The notes below the pieces were generated by a model. The model saw only the letters and a program-made list of their open reading frames with translations. It had not been told where the DNA came from and made no database searches. The translations under genes and the position numbers were made by a program. Positions 57,174 through 64,000 of a stretch of 64,000 nucleotides of DNA are shown in pieces. Origin of the DNA: Parabacteroides gordonii MS-1 = DSM 23371 (GTDB taxonomy: Bacteria > Bacteroidota > Bacteroidia > Bacteroidales > Tannerellaceae); the NCBI RefSeq assembly GCF_000969825.1, contig NZ_KQ033919.1, forward strand, positions 176,030 through 240,029. The letters run 5' to 3'. The number at the start of each line of letters is the position of its first letter. Position 1 is the stretch's first letter.

Positions 57174-59312
57174 ATGGCTACGCTGGAAAAAATCAGAAGC
57201 AAAGCAGGACTGCTCGTACTCGTTGTGGGTTTGGCATTGTTCGCTTTTATCATTGGAGACTTTTTGAACTCCGGTTCTACTTATTTCAGACAAACTCAGG
57301 AGAGAGTTGCTAAGGTTGACGGGGAAGTAATTAAAATTCAGGATTATCAGGGACGTATTGATGAAATGACTGAAATGTATAAGATGCAGTCAGGTTCAAG
57401 TAGTCTGCCTGAGGAATACATGAATCAGATCCGTCAGTCCGTATTCGACGCTATGGTACAGGAAATTGTATTGGACGAAGCAACTGATAAATTAGGTATG
57501 CAGGTCGGCCCGGAAGAACTGTTTGACATGGTACAGGGTGAAAATATTTCACCGATGATCCAACAGATGCAGATGTTCGTTAATCCGCAGACCGGACAGT
57601 TTGACAAGACAGCATTATTGAACTTCCTGAAATCGATCGATGATGATAACATTGCAAACTATCCTGCAGAACAACAGGCACAGTTGATCCAGGCTCGTAA
57701 TTTCTGGTTGTTCTGGGAAAAGAACATCAAACGTCAGCGTCTGGAACAGAAATATACCACCTTGTTGAGCAAAGCAGTTTCTGCTAACGTTCTGGATGCT
57801 AAAGAAGCATTTAATGACGCTGCAGAAAGTTCAGATATCGTATATGCTATGCAGTCGTATGCAAGCATCCCCGATTCAACCGTGGAAGTTAGCAAGAGCG
57901 AAATCGAAAAACTGTACAATCAGCGCAAAGAACTTTACAAACAAAAAGAAGGTAAAGTAATTAAATATATCGCTGTTGATATCCGTCCGAGCCAGGAAGA
58001 CTATGACAAGGCTAGTGCAGATATCGAATCTTTGAAAGAAGAATTTAAGACTTCTGAAAAGGTGGCTGATATAGTAAATGAAAACTCAGAAGTTCCTTAT
58101 ATGGATGCTTTCTTTACAGAAAACGCATTCGATCCGGAAATGAAACAATTTGCAACAACAGCCGAAGTGGGTGAGGTTTATGGCCCTGTATTCGACAACG
58201 ACAAATACAGAATGTTCAAGTTGGTAGACAAGACTGTCGCTCCCGACTCTGTAAAAGTTAGTCACATCATGTTGGCAAACACAGGCGACGAAGCTCGTAC
58301 AACAGCTTTGGCCGATAGCTTGATGAACGTATTGAAGAATGGTGGTAACTTTGCTGAGCTGGCAAAAGAATTCTCTGCTGACCAGGCTGCTGAAAATGGT
58401 GGTGAACTGGGATGGTTTACTGAAATTACTGCATTGAGAGGTGTAAATGAAGAATTTAAGAATGCCGTATTCTCAACTCCGGTGAACAACATCGCAAAAG
58501 TTAAATCTTTATATGGAACTCACCTTGTAAAGGTTACTGAAAAAACGAATAACGTAAATAAGTATAAGGTTGCTGATATTGACATGACAGTATCTCCAAG
58601 CTCTAAGACTTACAGCAATATCTATAACGAGTTGAACCAGTTTGTATCAAAGAACAGCGATTTGGCTAAGTTGGATGACGCTGCTAAAGAAGCAGGCTAT
58701 AACCTGATTTCCGGTGTAACTGTTACAGCTGACAACCAGACGTTGGGAAGTATTAAGAATTCTCGTCCGGTGATCCGTTGGGCATTCCAGAACGACAAAG
58801 GTAAAATCTCCGAAATCTTCGAATGTGATGATAAATTTGTAATTGCAGGCGTTGAAGGTACTTTGAAAGAAGGTTACCGTTCAGTTGCTTCTGTTACTCC
58901 GGCTTTGAGAGCCGAGATCGCTGCTCAGAAGAAAGGTGAAAAGATCGCTGCCGACCTGAAAGCTAAAAGTCTGACTTCTGTTGAAGCTTATGCGGATGCA
59001 ATGGGATCAAGAGTTGACTCTGTTAAGTTTATCAACTTCGGTACACGTCGTATCGCAGGTATCGGTGTAGAACCGAAAATGAATGCAATGGTTTCAATTG
59101 CAGAAGTAGGTCAGGTAAGCGAACCTGTAGCAGGTAACAATGGCGTATATGTATTCAAAGTATATGACAGAAACAAAGACGCTAAAGAATTCAATGAAGC
59201 TGAACAAATCCGTACGCTGGATGCTTCCAACGCTTATCGTTTCGGATTCCAGGCTATCCAGTCATTGGTAAATAAAGCAGAAGTAGAAGATAACCGCGTA
59301 CGTTTCTTCTAA
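57174..59312 (+). CDS. PpiD-like periplasmic peptidyl-prolyl isomerase with SurA_N
   Basis: 712 residues. One N-terminal membrane helix (GLLVLVVGLALFAFIIGDFL, ~12-31) anchors it, leaving the rest in the periplasm. A SurA_N-like chaperone region covers ~45-330. A parvulin rotamase domain lies at ~360-455, with SHIMLANTGDE, FAELAKEFSADQAAENGGELGWF and LYGTHLVKVTEK; further C-terminal helical and rotamase-like regions follow. Layout and length match PpiD, which aids folding of outer-membrane proteins leaving the Sec channel. It closes the envelope-biogenesis run and is followed by a strong terminator. Confidence 0.9.
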   Translation: MATLEKIRSKAGLLVLVVGLALFAFIIGDFLNSGSTYFRQTQERVAKVDGEVIKIQDYQGRIDEMTEMYKMQSGSSSLPEEYMNQIRQSVFDAMVQEIVLDEATDKLGMQVGPEELFDMVQGENISPMIQQMQMFVNPQTGQFDKTALLNFLKSIDDDNIANYPAEQQAQLIQARNFWLFWEKNIKRQRLEQKYTTLLSKAVSANVLDAKEAFNDAAESSDIVYAMQSYASIPDSTVEVSKSEIEKLYNQRKELYKQKEGKVIKYIAVDIRPSQEDYDKASADIESLKEEFKTSEKVADIVNENSEVPYMDAFFTENAFDPEMKQFATTAEVGEVYGPVFDNDKYRMFKLVDKTVAPDSVKVSHIMLANTGDEARTTALADSLMNVLKNGGNFAELAKEFSADQAAENGGELGWFTEITALRGVNEEFKNAVFSTPVNNIAKVKSLYGTHLVKVTEKTNNVNKYKVADIDMTVSPSSKTYSNIYNELNQFVSKNSDLAKLDDAAKEAGYNLISGVTVTADNQTLGSIKNSRPVIRWAFQNDKGKISEIFECDDKFVIAGVEGTLKEGYRSVASVTPALRAEIAAQKKGEKIAADLKAKSLTSVEAYADAMGSRVDSVKFINFGTRRIAGIGVEPKMNAMVSIAEVGQVSEPVAGNNGVYVFKVYDRNKDAKEFNEAEQIRTLDASNAYRFGFQAIQSLVNKAEVEDNRVRFF

Positions 59313-59354
59313 ATAAATAAAGATAACAAAAGGTAATAACGATACCTTTATCAG

Positions 59355-59392
59355 AAAGCTGCCGGACTTATTCCAAAAAGTCCGGCAGCTTT
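59355..59392 (+). terminator. intrinsic terminator after the PpiD-like gene
   Basis: AAAGCTGCCGGACTT (59355-59369) pairs with AAGTCCGGCAGCTTT (59378-59392), then a T tract that runs into the next promoter. Confidence 0.9.
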
Positions 59393-59395
59393 TTT

Positions 59396-59403
59396 TATCT
59401 TTG
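59396..59403 (+). promoter_or_regulatory. -7 box (TATCTTTG) of rlmN
   Basis: Perfect TAnnTTTG that begins 4 bp after the terminator stem and shares its T tract; 30 bp before the rlmN start. Confidence 0.65.
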
Positions 59404-59433
59404 TGCCGGATTAATCGCTATATAAATAAAACA

Positions 59434-60465
59434 ATGCAAGAGAAAAGACGATTGTTGGGCATGACGCTGAACGAGTTGAAGGAGGTGGCTGCAGAGACCG
59501 GTTTGCCGGGTTATGCTGCTAAGCAGATAGCTGACTGGCTGTATAAGAAGAAAGTTACCTCTATTGCTGAAATGACCAATATTGCGGCTGCTAAACGTAC
59601 ATTACTGGAAGAGTCTTTCGAAGTAGGAGCAGTTCCTCCCATAGACTGTATGAAGTCTGTAGACGGAACGATAAAATATTTATTTGCAGCCGGCCCCGGT
59701 AATTTTGTCGAATCCGTTTATATCCCGACAGACGATCGTGCCACTTTGTGTGTATCTTCCCAGGTGGGATGCAAAATGAATTGCCTGTTCTGTATGACGG
59801 GCAAGCAGGGGTTTACAAAGAATCTTACTGCCAACCAGATATTGAATCAAATACAATCACTTCCCGAATCCGATCGTTTGACTAACCTGGTCTTTATGGG
59901 GATGGGGGAACCGCTGGATAATGTGGATGAACTCTTTAAAGTACTTGAAATCCTGACCTCTGCTTATGGTTATGGCTGGAGTCCTAAAAGAATAACCGTT
60001 TCGACCATCGGTGTGGCAAAAGGCTTAAAACGTTTTCTGGAGGAAAGCGACTGCCATCTGGCTGTAAGTCTCCACTCTCCGTTTCATGAAGAAAGACTGT
60101 CGCTGATGCCTGTGGAAAAGGCTTATCCGGCGCAGAGTCTCATCGATATGATCAAGGAATATGATTTTTCTCATCAACGTCGTGTCTCTTTCGAATATAT
60201 AGTTTTTAAAAATTTAAATGATAGTCCGCAACATGCTAAAGCTCTGATTTGTTTATTGAATACATTGGATTGCCGGGTTAACCTGATTCGTTTTCACGCT
60301 ATTCCCGGTGTATCGCTGGAAAGTTCGGATTGGGCAAGAATGGAGGTGTTTCGTGATACACTGAATAATGCCGGGATAATCTGTACGATCAGGGCTTCAC
60401 GAGGGGAAGATATCTTTGCTGCTTGCGGAATGTTATCCACTGCTAAAAAGCAACAAAACGGATAG
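59434..60465 (+). CDS. rlmN: 23S rRNA A2503 / tRNA A37 C2-methyltransferase
   Basis: 343 residues from ATG 59434; an earlier in-frame ATG at 59401 is inside the promoter. Radical-SAM cluster motif Cys113-X3-Cys117-X2-Cys120 (CKMNCLFC) follows SSQVGC. Other landmarks: MGMGEPLDNVDELFKVLEIL, ITVSTIGVAKGLKRF, AVSLHSPFHEERL and the catalytic C-terminal cysteine in FAACGML. It methylates C2 of A2503 in 23S rRNA and A37 in some tRNAs, using a [4Fe-4S] cluster and two SAM. Confidence 0.95.
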   Translation: MQEKRRLLGMTLNELKEVAAETGLPGYAAKQIADWLYKKKVTSIAEMTNIAAAKRTLLEESFEVGAVPPIDCMKSVDGTIKYLFAAGPGNFVESVYIPTDDRATLCVSSQVGCKMNCLFCMTGKQGFTKNLTANQILNQIQSLPESDRLTNLVFMGMGEPLDNVDELFKVLEILTSAYGYGWSPKRITVSTIGVAKGLKRFLEESDCHLAVSLHSPFHEERLSLMPVEKAYPAQSLIDMIKEYDFSHQRRVSFEYIVFKNLNDSPQHAKALICLLNTLDCRVNLIRFHAIPGVSLESSDWARMEVFRDTLNNAGIICTIRASRGEDIFAACGMLSTAKKQQNG

Positions 60466-60492
60466 AAGACAAGTCATTTAATAGAAAAGAAT

Positions 60493-60500
60493 TATATTTG
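60493..60500 (+). promoter_or_regulatory. -7 box (TATATTTG) of the DUF4837 gene
   Basis: Perfect TAnnTTTG, 20 bp before ATG 60521 and 14 bp before ATG 60515; the spacing slightly favours 60521. Confidence 0.6.
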
Positions 60501-60520
60501 TGTATTAAAAACGAATGGGT

Positions 60521-61558
60521 ATGAAAAAGATTTCTTTACTGATCAGCTTTTTGATGTTTCTGGTATTGCTGGGAGCATGTAGCTCAGGGCCGGTTGGAAA
60601 ACGGGCCACAGGCCTCGCTTATGAGGTTGTTGTCGTAATGAAAAAAGCAAACTGGGATGGCCCTTCGGGAAAGGCTATCAAGCAAGAACTGACATCTGAT
60701 GTCCCAGGCCTTCCTCAATCTGAACCTGCATTAAAAATAACTTATGTAGATCCTTCGCAATTCGACGGGTTATTGACTTTTGTACGTAATATTTTGATTG
60801 TAAACGTCGATCCAGCTATTTATACAAAGGTATCAGTCAATTATGAAAACGACCGTTGGGCAAAAGGACAGGTTGTAGTAACGTTGAATGCACCTTCTCC
60901 GGAAGCTATTCTCGAATATGTGCAAGAACATCCGAGGGCATTGGTCGATTTCTTTGTAAAGGTAGAAATGAACCGCGCCATAGCACAGTTGCAGAAAGAT
61001 TACAGTTCGGTAGTCATGGAAAACCTGAAGGATAAATATGACCTGATGCTGAATGCGCCTGCCAACATGACTTATTATCGGGATACGACCGATTTCTTCT
61101 GGGCGTCCAATAATGCCAATACAGGTCGTACGGATCTGATCGTATATACATTCCCTTATTCCGATCCGAATACGTTTACAGCCGAATATCTGATAGCTAA
61201 ACGTGATTCCGTATTGAAGGTGAATTTGCCGGGCGCTTTCCCTGAGTCTCATATGGCCACCGAAACCCGTGCTGAAGTAACTTATACCCCGATCACTGTA
61301 AACGGAAAATATTGCGGTGAAATGCGTGGTTTGTGGAAGATGGTCGGCGATATGATGGGAGGGCCGTTCGTCAGCCATGTCCGTCTGGACGAAAAGAACA
61401 ACCGCGTAGTGGTAGCCGAAGGTTTTGTATTTGCTCCTGAAACAGATAAACGTAATTTTATCCGCCGTATCGAAGCCGCTTTATACACACTTCGTCTGCC
61501 GGGCGAATTCGATAAATCGGTAGAAGAAAAGCTGGATATTCCGGAAAGTAAGAAATAA
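60521..61558 (+). CDS. DUF4837 lipoprotein
   Basis: 345 residues from ATG 60521 (ATG 60515 adds two residues). Lipobox LLGAC (Cys20). Residues ~30-345 match the Bacteroidales DUF4837 family: GLAYEVVVVMKKANWDGPSG, FDGLLTFVRNILIVNVDP, YGLMLNAPANM-like and GEMRGLWKMVGDMMGGPFVSH. The family has no known activity. The conserved neighbours in other Bacteroidales include rlmN and pdxA, as here. pdxA starts 13 bp downstream, so they share a transcript. Confidence 0.87.
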   Translation: MKKISLLISFLMFLVLLGACSSGPVGKRATGLAYEVVVVMKKANWDGPSGKAIKQELTSDVPGLPQSEPALKITYVDPSQFDGLLTFVRNILIVNVDPAIYTKVSVNYENDRWAKGQVVVTLNAPSPEAILEYVQEHPRALVDFFVKVEMNRAIAQLQKDYSSVVMENLKDKYDLMLNAPANMTYYRDTTDFFWASNNANTGRTDLIVYTFPYSDPNTFTAEYLIAKRDSVLKVNLPGAFPESHMATETRAEVTYTPITVNGKYCGEMRGLWKMVGDMMGGPFVSHVRLDEKNNRVVVAEGFVFAPETDKRNFIRRIEAALYTLRLPGEFDKSVEEKLDIPESKK

Positions 61559-61571
61559 ACAAACATAATAC

Positions 61572-62690
61572 ATGGAAGAACGATTGATAAAGGTGGGCAT
61601 TACCCACGGAGATATAAATGGCATCGGATATGAGGTGATATTGAAAACATTCTCGGATGCCAGGGTTGCCGAACTTTGTACTCCGATCATATACGGATCG
61701 TCAAAGATCGCAGCTTATCACCGGAAAGCATTGGAATTGCCCCCTGTGAATATGAACATCATCTCTCAGGCTGAAGATGCCGGTATAAACCGCGTGAATA
61801 TCATTAACTGTGTGGATGATGAAACTAAGGTGGAGCTGGCACAGTCGACGACTATAGCAGGTGAGGCCGCTTTCCTGTCGTTGGAAGCAGCGGTAGCCGA
61901 CCTCAAACGGGGAGCTGTAGACGTGTTGCTGACGGCCCCTATTAATAAGCACAATATCCAGAATGACCAGTTCCATTTTCCGGGACATACGGAATATCTG
62001 GAAGAACGTTTTGGCGGAGTAGGGCGGAAAGCCCTGATGATCCTGATGAAGGATAACTTGCGGGTTGCTTTGGTGACCGGGCATATCCCTTTGTCGGAAG
62101 TACCGTCCAAAATAACGGTGGAGGACATTGTGTCGAAACTGCGCATATTCAATCAATCGCTCAAACAGGATTTCGGAATCGTTAAGCCGCGTATCGCTGT
62201 CTTGTCATTGAATCCGCATGCCGGAGACGACGGCCTGCTTGGAAAGGAAGAAGAAACGATCATTATTCCGGCTATGCAGGAGGCGGAGAAAAGAGGTGTC
62301 ATGTCTTTCGGCCCTTATGCAGCGGATGGATTTTTCGGTTCGCAAATGTACGATAAGTTTGACGGTGTACTGGCTATGTATCACGACCAGGGACTGGCTC
62401 CGTTCAAGACACTGGCAATGGACGATGGCGTAAACTATACAGCCGGCCTGTCTATTGTACGTACATCTCCTGCACATGGAACGGCTTATGATATTGCCGG
62501 GCAGAATTTAGCCTCTGAGGAGTCTTTCCGCCAGGCTTTGTACGCCGCATTGGATATTTACCGGAATCGGTTGATTTTCCGTGAAGCAACAGCCAATCCG
62601 CTTCGTAAGCAATACTTTGATAAAGGCGGAGATAATGAAAAACTCGACCTTACCAGGGAGGACGACGATACGGATGTTTGTCCCCAGTAA
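61572..62690 (+). CDS. pdxA: 4-hydroxythreonine-4-phosphate dehydrogenase
   Basis: 372 residues. Signature segments of PdxA: VGITHGDINGIGYEVILKTF, DVLLTAPINKHNIQ, FPGHTEYLEERFG, VALVTGHIPLSEVPSKIT, LNPHAGDDGLLGKEE, YAADGFFGSQMYDKFDGVLAMYHDQGLAPFKTLAM (metal ligands His and Asp) and IVRTSPAHGTAYDIAG. It catalyses an NAD-dependent oxidation in the DXP-dependent pyridoxal phosphate pathway. A ~20-residue acidic C-terminal tail (LTREDDDTDVCPQ) extends past the usual end. Followed by a terminator. Confidence 0.95.
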   Translation: MEERLIKVGITHGDINGIGYEVILKTFSDARVAELCTPIIYGSSKIAAYHRKALELPPVNMNIISQAEDAGINRVNIINCVDDETKVELAQSTTIAGEAAFLSLEAAVADLKRGAVDVLLTAPINKHNIQNDQFHFPGHTEYLEERFGGVGRKALMILMKDNLRVALVTGHIPLSEVPSKITVEDIVSKLRIFNQSLKQDFGIVKPRIAVLSLNPHAGDDGLLGKEEETIIIPAMQEAEKRGVMSFGPYAADGFFGSQMYDKFDGVLAMYHDQGLAPFKTLAMDDGVNYTAGLSIVRTSPAHGTAYDIAGQNLASEESFRQALYAALDIYRNRLIFREATANPLRKQYFDKGGDNEKLDLTREDDDTDVCPQ

Positions 62691-62708
62691 ATAAAGATAA
62701 AGAAAGGT

Positions 62709-62736
62709 ATCCCCCGGAACAGTTATTCCGGGGGAT
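62709..62736 (+). terminator. intrinsic terminator after pdxA
   Basis: ATCCCCCGGAA (62709-62719) pairs with TTCCGGGGGAT (62726-62736), then ATTTATTAT. It lies 18 bp after the stop codon. Confidence 0.85.
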
Positions 62737-62839
62737 ATTTATTATAAATCAGACTTGTTCGGGCCTGTTGTTTTTTATAATAATCTGGTTCGTATTACGC
62801 TTTTTGACTTCAATCTTTTTTTGATAGGAAAAGTTTGCG

Positions 62840-62847
62840 TAAGTTTG
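62840..62847 (+). promoter_or_regulatory. -7 box (TAAGTTTG) of the nucleotidyltransferase-SDR pair
   Basis: Perfect TAnnTTTG, 24 bp before the start at 62872. The ATG at 62865 is in a frame that stops after four codons. Confidence 0.6.
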
Positions 62848-62871
62848 TGGTTTCAAATTGCAACATGAATT

Positions 62872-63339
62872 ATGTTTAAAGATAAAACGATCGTATATAC
62901 CTCAGGAACGTTTGATATGTTCCATTATAATCACCTGCGGATGATCAATTATGCCCGTAGTCTGGCTGATATCCTTATTGTTGGTGTGAGTACGGACGAG
63001 TTAGTCTCCTCTTATAAGGCAAACCCAATTATACCGTTCAACGAACGTCTTCAGATCATCGAAGCGTTGAAGACTCCGGATATTGTCATACCGCAACATA
63101 CGTTGGATCATACGGAAATAGTAAAGAAACTGAATATCGATGCTTTTGTTGTAGGCGATGACTGGTATGGTAAATATGATTATCTGAAAGATCTGGGTGT
63201 ACAGGTTTTTTATTTCCCGTACGGAACAGGGGTTTCTTCTTCCAACCTGAAGAAAACCATTCATGACTCTTATGAAGAAAATCTGAAATATCAACGACAC
63301 GCTAAACCCGCAACTGTAAAAGGCCAGGGAGAAGAATAA
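62872..63339 (+). CDS. TagD-like cytidylyltransferase family protein
   Basis: 155 residues. The N-terminal GTFDMFHYNHLRMI carries the HXGH-type nucleotide site (here H-Y-N-H). The core VGVSTDELVSSYKANPIIPFNERLQIIEAL and the C-terminal PYGTGVSSSNLKKTI (S/T-S-x-x-K/R) are typical of glycerol-3-phosphate cytidylyltransferases. The substrate could be glycerol-3-phosphate or another polyol phosphate; this cannot be fixed here. The Gly in HXGH is replaced by Asn, which is unusual. An SDR gene starts 9 bp downstream, so the two may activate a sugar alcohol or lipid headgroup. Confidence 0.82.
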   Translation: MFKDKTIVYTSGTFDMFHYNHLRMINYARSLADILIVGVSTDELVSSYKANPIIPFNERLQIIEALKTPDIVIPQHTLDHTEIVKKLNIDAFVVGDDWYGKYDYLKDLGVQVFYFPYGTGVSSSNLKKTIHDSYEENLKYQRHAKPATVKGQGEE

Positions 63340-63348
63340 AAACGACTC

Positions 63349-64000
63349 ATGGAAAAGTATGCTTTAATTACCGGTGGAACGAAAGGTATAGGTAAAGCGG
63401 TGGCTTTCTGTTTAGGTAAAGCCGGGTATAACCTTGTGCTTACATATGCTTCAGACGCGAACGCCGCGGAACAAGCCTGTGAGGAGTTGCAGCAGCAATT
63501 ACAGATCAAGGTATTTGTGTTGCAGGCTGATGTTACGGATAAAGAATCCATAGAAAAAATATATACTTATCTGCAGGCAAAAGATTTACGGCTTGACGCA
63601 GTAGTCTTTAATGCCGGCCTGACCTGTCGCGATTCTTTTGAAGATCTGTCGCTTGCAGACTGGGAACGGGTCTTTTTTGCCAATGTACATTTTCCAGTAT
63701 TCTTCCTGCAACGTATCGTTGGCCGGATAAATAAGGGAGGCAGTGTAGTCTTTACGGGCTCCCTGATGGGAATCCAACCTCACTCGGTTTCTCTTGTTTA
63801 TGGGGTGACAAAGAGTGCGGTGCATGCCCTTGTGAAGAATCTGGTTAAGTTCCTTACGCCTTACGAACTGCGTGTGAATGCAGTCGCTCCCGGATTTGTG
63901 GATACGGAATGGCAGAAAACAAAACCTGCGGAGATACGCCGGAATATAGAGAATAAGGTCTCTCTCGGTCGCTTTTGCGATCCGGATGAGTTGGCCGAAG
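63349..64000 (+). CDS. short-chain dehydrogenase/reductase (cut by the window end)
   Basis: 217 residues visible, open to the right edge. ATG 63349 begins MEKYALITGGTKGIGKAVAF with the NAD(P)-binding TGGTKGIG. The NAG motif (VVFNAGLT), the catalytic Ser (VVFTGSLMG) and Tyr-x-x-x-Lys (YGVTK) are all present, then RVNAVAPGFVDTEW. It looks like a FabG-type SDR. It is 9 bp after the TagD-like gene and presumably co-transcribed. The last ~25-30 residues are beyond the window. Confidence 0.9.
   Translation, partial: MEKYALITGGTKGIGKAVAFCLGKAGYNLVLTYASDANAAEQACEELQQQLQIKVFVLQADVTDKESIEKIYTYLQAKDLRLDAVVFNAGLTCRDSFEDLSLADWERVFFANVHFPVFFLQRIVGRINKGGSVVFTGSLMGIQPHSVSLVYGVTKSAVHALVKNLVKFLTPYELRVNAVAPGFVDTEWQKTKPAEIRRNIENKVSLGRFCDPDELAE

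Overview
The window looks like chromosome from a gut member of the Bacteroidales, most probably Parabacteroides. The reasons are SusC/SusD and SusA/SusB-type starch genes, several fimbrillin (FimA/Mfa-like) lipoproteins, many promoters with the Bacteroidetes -7 box TAnnTTTG, and housekeeping genes of the Bacteroidales type. The species cannot be fixed from sequence reading alone. I saw no insertion sequence, integrase, tRNA, rRNA or CRISPR array.

Layout. 1-7578: end of a fimbrial/surface lipoprotein operon, with a DUF5119-like fragment, two paralogous fimbrillins, an HU-like/DUF4469 protein, a tandem palindrome array, a DUF4906-like lipoprotein, a fimbrillin with a C-terminal Lcl-type domain, and a small HU protein. 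7607-19465: a compact starch-utilisation locus, with a divergent membrane-spanning SusR-like regulator, then susA (GH13), susB (GH97), susC, susD and susE, closed by a strong terminator. 19466-30038: a long leader, two Mfa1-like fimbrillins and a 2135-residue repeat protein with a probable type IX sorting tail. 30150-35444: a thioredoxin-like lipoprotein, an M48 protease, a probable small RNA, a bifunctional nuclease, a nucleoside transporter, rsmE and a sugar O-acetyltransferase.

35525-41303: an AraC-controlled cassette. Four minus-strand genes (CMD-cupin fusion, alpha/beta hydrolase, exported flavodoxin, DUF418 membrane protein) lie beside an AraC-like protein with no DNA-binding domain and a divergent full-length AraC regulator. 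Two copies of one promoter/operator module, each with paired ATTACNGAT half-sites 21 bp apart, precede the cassette and the truncated AraC gene. 41452-51332: TPR protein, alanine dehydrogenase, glycerate kinase, SecA, a PafA-like protein that seems to have lost its active site, a DUF4105 membrane protein and a YeaQ-type membrane protein.

51333-64000: a six-unit 11-bp palindrome array, then an envelope-biogenesis run (coaX, an outer-membrane protein, a TPR protein, lptC, a CNNM/CBS protein, a PpiD-like isomerase), rlmN, a DUF4837 lipoprotein, pdxA, a TagD-like nucleotidyltransferase and an SDR cut by the window end.

The most unusual signals are the AraC pair with its duplicated operator, the two helically phased tandem-palindrome arrays, the apparent pseudo-phosphatase, and the giant surface protein next to the Mfa1-like fimbrillins. 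Family names rest on recognition of motifs and overall sequence, not on a search.
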